A stretch of DNA of 14,304 bases. It comes from an uncultured Erysipelotrichaceae bacterium (GTDB taxonomy: Bacteria > Bacillota_I > Bacilli_A > Erysipelotrichales > Coprobacillaceae). The position numbers and the translations under genes were made by a program. The DNA lies in contig UQVG01000019.1 of NCBI GenBank assembly GCA_900544435.1, forward strand, positions 1-14,304. The letters run 5' to 3'. Shown here piece after piece: positions 6,969 through 13,482 of the stretch. Numbering within the stretch: position 1 is the first letter of the stretch; the number at the start of each line of letters is the position of its first letter. A model generated the notes under the pieces. It was not told where the DNA came from. It saw nothing but the letters and a program-made list of their open reading frames with translations, and did no database searches.

Positions 6969-9567
6969 ATATGATCATAAAAGTGTTGAAAAAGGTAAAT
7001 ATCAACATTGGTTAGAAAAAGAATATTTTAAAGCTGGAGATGTATCTAAAAAACCTTATGCTATCGTTATTCCACCACCTAACGTTACAGGTAAACTTCA
7101 TTTAGGACATGCTTGGGATACAACTTTACAAGATATGATTATCCGTTACAAAAGAATGCAAGGGTATGATGCTTTATGGCTTCCTGGTATGGACCATGCA
7201 GGAATTGCAACTCAAGCTAAAGTAGAAGCAAGAATGAGAGAAGAAGGTATTTCTCGTTATGATTTAGGAAGAGAAGGTTTCTTAGAAAAAGCTTGGTCTT
7301 GGAAAGAAGAATATGCTTCAATTATTCGTGCACAATGGGAAAAATTAGGTTTATCTTTAGATTATTCTAAAGAAAGATTTACTTTAGATGAAGGACTTTC
7401 TCAAGCGGTTAAAGAAGTATTTGTTCGCTTATATGAAAAAGGGTATATTTATCAAGGTAAAAGAATTATTAACTGGGATCCAGTTCAAAGAACAGCTTTA
7501 AGTAATATTGAAGTTATTCATAAAGAAATTGAAGGGGCCATGTATTATTTCAAATATAAAATTGTTGATAGTGATCAAGAATTAGTCATTGCGACAACAC
7601 GTCCTGAAACAATGTTTGCCGATCAAGCAATCTTTGTTCATCCTGATGATGAAAGATATAAAGATTTAGTTGGTAAATATGCTATCAACCCTGCTAATGG
7701 AGATAAATTACCAATTATGGCAGATAGCTATATTGATATGGATTTTGGTACAGCAGTTATGAAATGTACACCTGCTCATGATCCAAATGACTTTGCATTA
7801 GCTAAAAAATATAACTTAGATATGCCTATTTGTATGAATGATGATGGTACAATGAATGAACTTTGTCATAAATATCAAGGAATGGATCGTTTTGAATGCC
7901 GTAAACAATTAGTAGCTGATTTTGAAGCAGCTGGTATTGTTGATCATATTGAAAAACATATGCATCAAGTAGGTCACTCAGAAAGATCAGGAGCAATTGT
8001 TGAACCTTATTTATCAAAACAATGGTTTGTTAAGATGAAACCATTAGCAGAAGCTGCTTTAGCTAATCAAAAGAAAGATTCTAAAGTAAACTTTGTGCCA
8101 GAAAGATTTGAAAAAACATTTACACAATGGATGGAAAATATTGAAGATTGGTGTATTTCACGTCAATTATGGTGGGGACATCAAGTACCAGCTTGGTATC
8201 ATAAAGAAACAGGTGAAGTTTATGTTGGAAAAACTGCACCAGAAGATATCGAAAACTGGACACAAGATGAAGATGTCTTAGATACTTGGTTCTCTAGTGC
8301 TTTATGGCCATTTTCAACATTAGGTTGGCCTAATACAGAAGATCCATTATATAAAAGATATTTCCCAACAAATACATTAGTTACTGGTTATGATATTATT
8401 TTCTTCTGGGTAAGTCGTATGATTTTCCAATCATTAGAATTTACAGGTCAAAGACCATTTGAACATGTTTTAATTCATGGTTTAATTCGTGATGAACAAG
8501 GAAGAAAAATGTCTAAATCATTAGGTAATGGGGTTGACCCTATGGATGTTATCGACCAATATGGAGCAGATACATTAAGATTTTTCTTAACTACAAATTC
8601 AGCACCAGGTATGGATTTAAGATATATTCCTGAAAAACTAGAAGCATCATGGAATTTCATTAATAAAATTTGGAACTCAGCAAGATTTGTTTTAATGAAT
8701 ATTGATGAAGATTTAGAATATAAAGATTTAAAATTTGATCATTTAAATTTATGTGATAAATGGATTTTAAATCGTTTAAATAACGTAATTGAAGAAGTAG
8801 ATGCAAACATGGATAAATTTGAATTCGTTAATGTAGGTAGCGAATTATATAAATTTATTTGGGATGATTTCTGTTCATGGTATATTGAACTTACAAAGGT
8901 TCATTTAAATAGTGATAATGAAGTTGAAAAACAAGCAAGTGCACATACTTTAGTATATGTTTTAAATGCAATTGTAAGAATGTTACATCCATTTATGCCA
9001 TTTGTAACTGAAGAAATTTATCAAGCAATTCCTCATTTAGAAGAATCAATTTGTATTTCTAAATATCCAACAGTAAATCCTGATTTCAATGATGAAAACA
9101 TCAATAAACAATTTACTTATCTAATGGATATTGTTAAAGGTGTTCGTGAAATTCGTGCAAACTATACAATTAAAAATGCAATTGAAGTAGAATATTCAAT
9201 TGAAACAAAAGATGAAAACTTACAAGCATTATTAGATCAATGTGTTCCTTATTTAAAGAAATTATGTAATGCAACTTGTGTAGGTTATAATCAAGAATCT
9301 TCAAAAGATATTGCTACAGCAATGATTCAAGGTGGTAATACATTAATTGTAGAACTTGGAGCATATGTAGATAAAGAAGCTGAAAAACAAAAATTAGAAA
9401 CTGAACTTAAAAAGCTTGAAGGTGAAATTAAACGTTGTACAAATATGTTAAGTAATGAAAAATTTGTTTCTAAAGCACCACAAGCAAAAGTTGATAGCGA
9501 ACGTCAAAAATTAGAAGATTATACATCTAAATATAATGCTGTAAAAGAAAAATTAGCAGCTATGTAA
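6946..9567 (+). CDS. valS: Valyl-tRNA synthetase
   Basis: An 873-residue class I synthetase that charges tRNA-Val in the cytoplasm. The ATP-binding signature appears as [15 protein letters not shown], with HLGH at 52-55, and KMSKS is at 521-525. The editing (CP1) domain lies between, with [11 protein letters not shown] and the conserved [16 protein letters not shown]. The anticodon-binding domain follows, and the last ~65 residues form the coiled-coil tRNA arm typical of ValRS. I chose ATG 6946 because AAAAGGA (6931-6937) is correctly placed. Alternative in-frame starts at 6928 (TTG), 6937 and 6940 overlap or precede this site. It overlaps the upstream gene by 23 bases and is regulated by the valine T-box at 6062. 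folC, next in Bacillus, is missing; a strong terminator follows. Confidence 0.98.
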   Translation: MKKELASKYDHKSVEKGKYQHWLEKEYFKAGDVSKKPYAIVIPPPNVTGKLHLGHAWDTTLQDMIIRYKRMQGYDALWLPGMDHAGIATQAKVEARMREEGISRYDLGREGFLEKAWSWKEEYASIIRAQWEKLGLSLDYSKERFTLDEGLSQAVKEVFVRLYEKGYIYQGKRIINWDPVQRTALSNIEVIHKEIEGAMYYFKYKIVDSDQELVIATTRPETMFADQAIFVHPDDERYKDLVGKYAINPANGDKLPIMADSYIDMDFGTAVMKCTPAHDPNDFALAKKYNLDMPICMNDDGTMNELCHKYQGMDRFECRKQLVADFEAAGIVDHIEKHMHQVGHSERSGAIVEPYLSKQWFVKMKPLAEAALANQKKDSKVNFVPERFEKTFTQWMENIEDWCISRQLWWGHQVPAWYHKETGEVYVGKTAPEDIENWTQDEDVLDTWFSSALWPFSTLGWPNTEDPLYKRYFPTNTLVTGYDIIFFWVSRMIFQSLEFTGQRPFEHVLIHGLIRDEQGRKMSKSLGNGVDPMDVIDQYGADTLRFFLTTNSAPGMDLRYIPEKLEASWNFINKIWNSARFVLMNIDEDLEYKDLKFDHLNLCDKWILNRLNNVIEEVDANMDKFEFVNVGSELYKFIWDDFCSWYIELTKVHLNSDNEVEKQASAHTLVYVLNAIVRMLHPFMPFVTEEIYQAIPHLEESICISKYPTVNPDFNDENINKQFTYLMDIVKGVREIRANYTIKNAIEVEYSIETKDENLQALLDQCVPYLKKLCNATCVGYNQESSKDIATAMIQGGNTLIVELGAYVDKEAEKQKLETELKKLEGEIKRCTNMLSNEKFVSKAPQAKVDSERQKLEDYTSKYNAVKEKLAAM

Positions 9568-9597
9568 AATCAAGTTTGAAAAAACTTGATTTTTTTT
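9566..9597 (+). terminator. Terminator of the valS operon
   Basis: A perfect 12-bp stem, AAAATCAAGTTT (9566-9577) with AAACTTGATTTT (9582-9593), has a GAAA tetraloop and a T-run to 9597. It starts inside the valS stop codon. Confidence 0.93.
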
Positions 9598-9610
9598 ATC
9601 TTTTTAAAAG

Positions 9611-9664
9611 AAAAATGCTTAAAAAATGTCTATATAAATAATGAGGAAGTTAGTGGGTGTCTAT
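9611..9664 (+). repeat. Short direct repeats before the GG-leader peptide
   Basis: AAAAATG occurs at 9611-9617 and again at 9622-9628, 11 bases apart, next to a TATATAAAT stretch (9631-9639). TGTCTAT occurs at 9627-9633 and 9658-9664, 31 bases apart, about three helical turns. No acceptable -35 pairs with the TATAAA, which would fit a promoter needing an activator. These are short matches in A/T-rich DNA and may be chance. Confidence 0.35.
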
Positions 9665-9692
9665 TCCTTAAATAAAAAAGGAGGAAAAGAAT

Positions 9693-9851
9693 ATGCAAGA
9701 ATTACAATTGTCAAATCAAATGGAAATTACTGGTGGAGGAGTAGGTACATGGATTGTTTGTGTAGTTGTAGGAGCTGCAGTTTATAAGATACTTTATTCT
9801 TCTAGTGGTCGTATTTCAATTCCAAGACTTGTTTCTATTGAATGGAAATAA
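9693..9851 (+). CDS. Double-glycine-leader peptide, bacteriocin- or signal-like precursor
   Basis: A 52-residue ORF behind an excellent AAAGGAGG (about 9677-9684). It reads MQELQLSNQMEITGG and then 37 residues. The first part has the pattern of GG leaders cut by peptidase-containing ABC exporters: hydrophobic residues at L4, L6, M10 and I12 and Gly-Gly at 14-15. The predicted mature peptide begins GVGTWIVCVVVGAAVYKIL, a Gly/Ala/Val-rich membrane-active segment with one Cys (C23). It ends in a polar, basic tail GRISIPRLVSIEWK, with a net charge of about +3. This fits class II bacteriocins of the lactobin/cerein sort or a secreted signal peptide. No exporter, immunity gene or partner peptide lies nearby, so processing would depend on genes elsewhere. 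It sits between two terminators as a single-gene unit. Confidence 0.75.
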   Translation: MQELQLSNQMEITGGGVGTWIVCVVVGAAVYKILYSSSGRISIPRLVSIEWK

Positions 9852-9853
9852 AT

Positions 9854-9885
9854 ATATGAAGGTACTGTAGTACCTTCATATTCTT
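9854..9885 (+). terminator. Hairpin terminator after the GG-leader peptide
   Basis: A perfect 12-bp stem, ATATGAAGGTAC (9854-9865) with GTACCTTCATAT (9870-9881), has a TGTA loop. The tail TTCTTTA is only moderately T-rich. Its 3' arm overlaps the -35 element of the next promoter. Confidence 0.75.
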
Positions 9886-9903
9886 TACTTATTTTCATAG
9901 ACT
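9876..9903 (+). promoter_or_regulatory. Sigma-E-like sporulation promoter candidate before SPOR gene
   Basis: TCATATT (9876-9882), 13 bases, then CATAGACT (9896-9903). The -35 matches the sigma-E-type KMATATT fully and the -10 differs from CATACAHT at one base. It is the twin of the element at 4414. The distance from the -10 to the ATG is also nearly the same, 16 bases here against 17 there. Confidence 0.58.
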
Positions 9904-9919
9904 AGAAAGAGGTGAGTCT

Positions 9920-10303
9920 ATGAAAAAGAAAGGAATGATTATTTTTACTTTTTTAATGCTTTTATGTAATACCTTGACATTATATTATGTAAATCAAGCA
10001 CTTAAACAAGATATAAGTATTTATGTTGTACAAATAGGACGCTATAAAGAAAAAGAAAATGCACAAAATACAATGAAACAAATGACAGAATTAGGTTATA
10101 AAGGACATATGTATCAAGATCAGGATTATGTTGTTATTACAGATATTTTTATTAAACAAAATTTAGCACATCAACAAGCAAAAGAGATTGCTAAAAAAGG
10201 AAATACGTGTGTTGTTAAAGAATATTTTATAGATGATATTTACCAAGAAAAAATTGAAAAGAAGGAATATGAAACAATTTATCAATTTTTAAAAACAAAT
10301 TGA
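9920..10303 (+). CDS. SPOR-domain membrane protein at the spoIIB position
   Basis: A 127-residue protein with one N-terminal membrane segment (about 5-24) and a short outward part. Residues 34-101 look like a SPOR domain: YVVQIGRYKEKENAQNTMKQM, about 20 residues, then DYVVITDIF and a second helix with HQQAKEIAKKGN. SPOR domains bind glycan strands stripped of stem peptides at division septa. The short C-terminal helix after the domain has no known counterpart. In Bacillus the SPOR protein SpoIIB lies between valS and radC, so this may be its small counterpart; Bacillus SpoIIB is much longer. Start ATG 9920 follows AAGAGGTGAG. The upstream promoter matches that of the spoVID-like gene, supporting a role in engulfment or spore wall remodelling. 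The bioY promoter begins at its stop codon. Confidence 0.75.
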   Translation: MKKKGMIIFTFLMLLCNTLTLYYVNQALKQDISIYVVQIGRYKEKENAQNTMKQMTELGYKGHMYQDQDYVVITDIFIKQNLAHQQAKEIAKKGNTCVVKEYFIDDIYQEKIEKKEYETIYQFLKTN

Positions 10304-10328
10304 CAAAGCAGTTACTCTTTGATAGGAT
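10300..10328 (+). promoter_or_regulatory. Promoter of bioY
   Basis: A perfect TTGACA (10300-10305), a 17-base spacer and TAGGAT (10323-10328). The -35 contains the TGA stop of the SPOR gene. The start would be near 10335, leaving a leader of only about 14 bases that begins at the AGGGGG ribosome-binding site. No BirA operator of the Bacillus type is visible. Confidence 0.75.
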
Positions 10329-10348
10329 GCTTTCAGGGGGTGGAAACT

Positions 10349-10855
10349 TTGAACTTCAAAGTAAAAGAAATTTGTTATTGTGCATTAATGGCATGTATGC
10401 TGGCAATATTTTCACAAATTAAAATCGATTTACCAGGATATGTCCCTATTACGATGCAAACCTTTATGGTATGTTTGATTGCCTTAATTGCTCCTTGTAA
10501 AGTAGCGGTTGTTTCATGTGTTGTTTATTTATTGATGGGAGCTGTTGGTTTACCTGTTTTTGCAGGTTTTCAAGGTGGTATAGGATCGCTTTTAGGCTAT
10601 AGTGGTGGTTATATTTTTTCGTTTCCAATAATGGTGTATGTTATTTCAAAATTAAAAACAAGAGTTCCTCTTATATTGGCATGTATTGTGGGGAATATCA
10701 CGTGTTATTTTATTGGTACATTATGGTTTATGTTGATGACAAGAATGAATGTAATAGCTTCGTTGATGATGTGTGTTATTCCTTTTATACCTGGAGATTT
10801 TATAAAAATACTTTTAGCGTTTTGTTTAAGTAAAAAAATAAAAATAAAAATCTAG
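10349..10855 (+). CDS. bioY: Biotin ECF transporter substrate-binding subunit BioY
   Basis: A 168-residue integral membrane protein with about six hydrophobic helices. It is the biotin-binding S component of an energy-coupling-factor transporter; the shared EcfA/EcfT module must be elsewhere. Family motifs are YVPITMQTF (31-39), YLLMGAVGLPVFAGFQGG (60-77), SGGYIFSF (from 85) and the closing PGDFIK (148-153). I chose TTG 10349 because AGGGGG (10335-10340) is 8 bases upstream. The in-frame TTG at 10319 and GTG at 10340 lie before or within that site. No biotin-synthesis gene is nearby, so the cell probably imports biotin. radC starts 3 bases after its stop and is probably cotranscribed. Confidence 0.92.
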   Translation: MNFKVKEICYCALMACMLAIFSQIKIDLPGYVPITMQTFMVCLIALIAPCKVAVVSCVVYLLMGAVGLPVFAGFQGGIGSLLGYSGGYIFSFPIMVYVISKLKTRVPLILACIVGNITCYFIGTLWFMLMTRMNVIASLMMCVIPFIPGDFIKILLAFCLSKKIKIKI

Positions 10856-10858
10856 AAA

Positions 10859-11539
10859 ATGTTAAATTGTCCTCGCCATGAAAGACCGAGAGAAAAAGCA
10901 ATTTGTAAAGGAATTGAAACTTTATCTAATCAAGAATTGATTGCAGTTATTTTAAGAACTGGTAATAAAGAAATGTCAGTTTTAAATTTAGCATCTTTAT
11001 TATTAGAAGAAATTGGTGGTTTTCAAGCTTTAAAGGATGTTGATTATTATCAATTGATTAAAATTAAAGGAATTAAACAAGCTAAAGCAATTGAATTAAT
11101 GGCAAGTATAGAACTTGCTAAAAGAATGCAAAAAGAAAATACAAAAAGATTTGTTATTAAAGAACCTCAAGATGGTTATGAGTATATCAAACATCAGTTG
11201 ATGTTTGAAAAACAAGAGAAAGTTATTTTATTATGTTTAAATAGTCGTTTAGAAGTCATTCAAGAAAAATTGTTATTTATAGGAAGTGGTGAAGCTTCTA
11301 TGTTAGAAACGAAAGAAGTTTTTCAATATACACTTAGATGTGGGGCGAATCGAATTATTTTGATACATAATCATCCAAGTGGTAATCCTACTCCCTCTGT
11401 AGAGGATGAATTGATAACTAAAAAGATTAAGGAAATGGCAGAGTGTTTAGAGATAGAATTTATTGATCATCTTATTGTAGGTAAACATTGTTTTTATAGT
11501 TTTGCTTCAAAAAAAATCTATCAAAATAAAGAAGATTGA
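10859..11539 (+). CDS. radC: RadC/YsxA family JAB1/MPN metalloprotein
   Basis: A 226-residue protein. The N-terminal helix-hairpin-helix-like UPF0758 part has ERPREKAICKG and LSNQELIAVILRTG, then IKGIKQAKAIEL. The C-terminal JAMM domain has HNHPSGNPTPSVED, with metal ligands His170, His172 and Asp183. The name is historical: the RecG-linked radC102 phenotype is not due to this gene, and the cellular role is still unclear. The N-terminus aligns with the usual family start, which supports ATG 10859 although no good ribosome-binding site is seen. Translation is probably coupled to bioY, which ends 3 bases upstream. In Bacillus radC precedes mreB-mreC-mreD; here mreC follows directly. Confidence 0.95.
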   Translation: MLNCPRHERPREKAICKGIETLSNQELIAVILRTGNKEMSVLNLASLLLEEIGGFQALKDVDYYQLIKIKGIKQAKAIELMASIELAKRMQKENTKRFVIKEPQDGYEYIKHQLMFEKQEKVILLCLNSRLEVIQEKLLFIGSGEASMLETKEVFQYTLRCGANRIILIHNHPSGNPTPSVEDELITKKIKEMAECLEIEFIDHLIVGKHCFYSFASKKIYQNKED

Positions 11540-11564
11540 TTTTTTTTGATGAACTCTATATAAT
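11536..11564 (+). promoter_or_regulatory. Promoter of mreC-mreD
   Basis: TTGATT (11536-11541), a 17-base spacer and a perfect TATAAT (11559-11564). The -35 contains the radC stop codon TGA. The start would be near 11571, about 16 bases before mreC. Confidence 0.82.
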
Positions 11565-11586
11565 GAATGATACTAGAGGTGATTAT

Positions 11587-12444
11587 ATGAACAATCGTAG
11601 AAAAAAGAGAAATAAAAGAATTATGGTTGGTGCTTTTGTAGTTGTTATTTTATTATCGGTAATTGGTTTTTTTGTAGGAAGAAAGCAATCACGTTTAGAA
11701 AAGACATTAAGTAATTCTATTTCTATGATTGAATATTATATTGTTAAAAAACCTATTTCTTTTGTAAGTGATATTTTTAATGAATATAATGATTTAAAAG
11801 ATGTTTATGATGAAAATAGAATTTTGAAAGAAAAGTTAGATTCTTATGTCAATGTTGAATCTGAAAATGAAGTTCTACAATCAGAAATTAAAAAATTAAA
11901 GAAATTAACTGAAATTGATTATCTTCCTAATGATTACAAAACTAAATCAGCTAGTGTACAAACACGTGATCAAGCAAATTGGAATGATGAAATTACAATT
12001 GATGTAGGAAGTTTAAATAATATTCATGAAGGGATGGCTGTTTGTGATGCCAATGGAATGATTGGAATTGTAAGTCATGTAACAGAAATAAGTTCAACTG
12101 TTTCATTGTTAACAAGTGAAAATCCAATCAATCAAATACCTGTAATGATTATAAATGGAGATCAAACAATTTATGGTTTATTACAAAATTATGATGTTAA
12201 TAAAGGTAATTTAAATATTACTTTACTTTCAGGAATTGATAAGTTAGAGAAAAATGCAAAAGTTTATACTTCAGGTTTAGGTGGAGATGGAAAATGTCCT
12301 AAAGGAATCTATATTGGTAAAGCAAAAAAATTAGTGACTCAAAGTGATGGAACAACGATAACTTTAACAGTTAAAGCTGCAGCTCAATTTGAAGATTTGT
12401 CTTATGTATCTGTTGTAAAGAAGGTTAATGGCAGTGAAAAATAA
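11587..12444 (+). CDS. mreC: Rod-shape-determining protein MreC
   Basis: A 285-residue protein of the elongasome. A basic N-terminus precedes one membrane helix (about 12-31). A coiled coil follows (about 55-110, NEYNDLKDVYDENRILKEKL and following), then the extracytoplasmic beta domain with the family motifs DVGSLNNIHEGMAVCDANGMIGIV and VYTSGLGGDGKCPKGIYIG. MreC scaffolds the lateral cell wall synthesis machinery. I chose ATG 11587 because AGAGGTGAT precedes it; the longer frame from 11536 overlaps the promoter. mreB, which precedes mreC in Bacillus, is not at this locus. mreD overlaps the end by 17 bases. Confidence 0.95.
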   Translation: MNNRRKKRNKRIMVGAFVVVILLSVIGFFVGRKQSRLEKTLSNSISMIEYYIVKKPISFVSDIFNEYNDLKDVYDENRILKEKLDSYVNVESENEVLQSEIKKLKKLTEIDYLPNDYKTKSASVQTRDQANWNDEITIDVGSLNNIHEGMAVCDANGMIGIVSHVTEISSTVSLLTSENPINQIPVMIINGDQTIYGLLQNYDVNKGNLNITLLSGIDKLEKNAKVYTSGLGGDGKCPKGIYIGKAKKLVTQSDGTTITLTVKAAAQFEDLSYVSVVKKVNGSEK

Positions 12445-12952
12445 ACTTGTTAGATATTTAATTATCATGTTTGTTTCGTTTATTGTCGACAGTATTTTAC
12501 GTTTCTATTTACCATCTTCCATTTTAAAAGTAAATTTGACAGTAATTCCTTATGTAGGGGTGATGATGTTTGATTTATTAAATAATACAATAGATGAAGA
12601 TCATCGTTATATATTTGCAGGAATTTGTGGGATTTATTTTAGTGTCATTTATGGGAATTCTATTTTTGTTTTATTATTTTTCATTTATTCATTCTTTGAA
12701 AAGCGTTATATGAAAAAAGCTGTAATGACTTATTTTGAGGCAATTGTTATCGTCATTTTGACAATTTTTGTACAAGAGAGTGTGTTATATTCATTAATGT
12801 GGATAACAAATACAACTCAATTAGCGATAACGACATTTTTAATTAAGAGACTACTACCAACATTACTATTCAATATTGTTATTTTTAATGGAGTGTATTT
12901 TATCCACAACAAATTGAAGCTTGAAGGTGATATTGATGTATATTTTAGTTAA
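12428..12952 (+). CDS. mreD: Rod-shape-determining protein MreD
   Basis: A 174-residue very hydrophobic protein with about five to six membrane helices, starting RYLIIMFVSFIVDSIL and ending with a charged tail. It pairs with MreC in the elongasome. The sequence is poorly conserved, as is usual for MreD, and the call rests on hydrophobic profile, length and position directly after mreC. It overlaps mreC by 17 bases and the following small gene by 17 bases, so all three are probably translated as a coupled unit. Confidence 0.88.
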   Translation: MAVKNKLVRYLIIMFVSFIVDSILRFYLPSSILKVNLTVIPYVGVMMFDLLNNTIDEDHRYIFAGICGIYFSVIYGNSIFVLLFFIYSFFEKRYMKKAVMTYFEAIVIVILTIFVQESVLYSLMWITNTTQLAITTFLIKRLLPTLLFNIVIFNGVYFIHNKLKLEGDIDVYFS

Positions 12953-13139
12953 GAATCTTAATGGACGTTTGATTTTTATGATGGATAATGAAGTTGATTT
13001 TGAAATTATATTAAAAGAATTAAAAGGTCTTTTGGTACAATCTTTTTTTAAAAAAGAAGATTATTACCCAAAGGCCTTTTTTGATTTAAAAGGTCGAATT
13101 TTGAAGAATGATGAAATATTACAATTTTTTGAAAAATAA
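12936..13139 (+). CDS. minC: MinC N-terminal-domain-like small protein
   Basis: A 67-residue protein that resembles only the N-terminal domain of the septum-site inhibitor MinC: NLNGRLIFMMDNEVDF, a helix EIILKELKGLL, then SFFKK, AFFDLKGRILKNDEI and a final helix. In MinC this domain disrupts FtsZ, while the missing C-terminal domain dimerises and binds MinD. In Bacillus minC-minD follow mreD, so the position is right. No frame continues the C-terminal domain after the stop and no minD follows. It starts at ATG 12936 behind GAAGGTGAT, overlapping mreD by 17 bases. It may be a working stand-alone inhibitor or a remnant; the intact frame and coupling favour a working gene. Confidence 0.62.
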   Translation: MYILVKNLNGRLIFMMDNEVDFEIILKELKGLLVQSFFKKEDYYPKAFFDLKGRILKNDEILQFFEK

Positions 13140-13171
13140 TAAATTAAGACAAAAAACTATTTGAAAAATGA

Positions 13172-13200
13172 TTGAAAAGTACATTCAATATGTGTATAAT
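13172..13200 (+). promoter_or_regulatory. Consensus promoter before an orphan structured RNA
   Basis: TTGAAA (13172-13177), a 17-base spacer and a perfect TATAAT (13195-13200). Transcription should start near 13207. No ORF with a ribosome-binding site lies between this promoter and the terminator at 13360. Confidence 0.8.
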
Positions 13201-13206
13201 AAAAAC

Positions 13207-13360
13207 ACGGATAATACGAATACGGAAATGTACACATAATAACAACTGTTTAACTTAATATATATCACAAGGCATTGACCGCCTATTTAGTTAATATAGT
13301 TAGATTTATTATGGAGTTTCCCTAAGAACGAGAAAGAGTCATATTTTGTGGCTCTTTTTT
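13207..13360 (+). ncRNA. Structured RNA of unknown family (leader or small RNA)
   Basis: About 154 bases between a consensus promoter and a terminator. A long imperfect hairpin can be drawn from nested pairings: GGAAA (13224-13228) with TTTCC (13317-13321); CATAATAA (13235-13242) with TTATTATG (13306-13313); AACT (13244-13247) with AGTT (13298-13301); TTAACTTAAT (13250-13259) with ATTTAGTTAA (13285-13294); and AGGC (13270-13273) with GCCT (13281-13284), loop ATTGACC. There is no coding potential. In Bacillus the rplU leader lies downstream of the mre-min genes, so a ribosomal protein leader separated from its gene is one possibility and a stand-alone small RNA is another. I do not recognise a family. 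Confidence 0.65.
13333..13360 (+). terminator. Terminator of the structured RNA
   Basis: A 9-bp stem, AAAGAGTCA (13333-13341) with TGGCTCTTT (13349-13357), with one G-T pair, a 7-base loop and T to 13360. Confidence 0.88.
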
Positions 13361-13401
13361 CATTAATAAAAATTATGAAAAAATTTGTATTAATGAAAAA
13401 A
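13355..13401. repeat. Perfect 14-bp inverted repeat after the RNA terminator
   Basis: TTTTTTCATTAATA (13355-13368) and TATTAATGAAAAAA (13388-13401), with a 19-base spacer. The left arm begins in the terminator T-run. It lies just before the composition change at about 13480. It could be a second hairpin, a protein-binding site or the end of an inserted segment. The rest of the gap to 13482 is A/T-rich and shows no clear promoter. Confidence 0.7.
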
Positions 13402-13482
13402 CCTATCGTGGATATTTATTCTTTTTTTATGTTGAATGTGGTATCATAGTAGATAGACATTAGCTTAAGGAGGATTTTTGAT

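Noticed and set aside
7826..8660. Short frames on both strands inside valS
   Set aside because: All lie inside the continuous valS reading frame and lack ribosome-binding sites.
10304..10348. BirA operator before bioY
   Set aside because: The short leader contains no TTGTTAACC-like half-sites, so biotin repression cannot be claimed from the sequence.
13207..13360. 6S RNA or signal recognition particle RNA
   Set aside because: The long hairpin shape is suggestive, but I see none of the conserved SRP tetraloop/GGAAGCAG-type bases and no recognisable 6S bubble sequence.
13375..13449. 24-residue frame (MKKFVLMKK...) in the gap before the lipoprotein
   Set aside because: No ribosome-binding site, overlaps the inverted repeat, and no recognisable peptide pattern.
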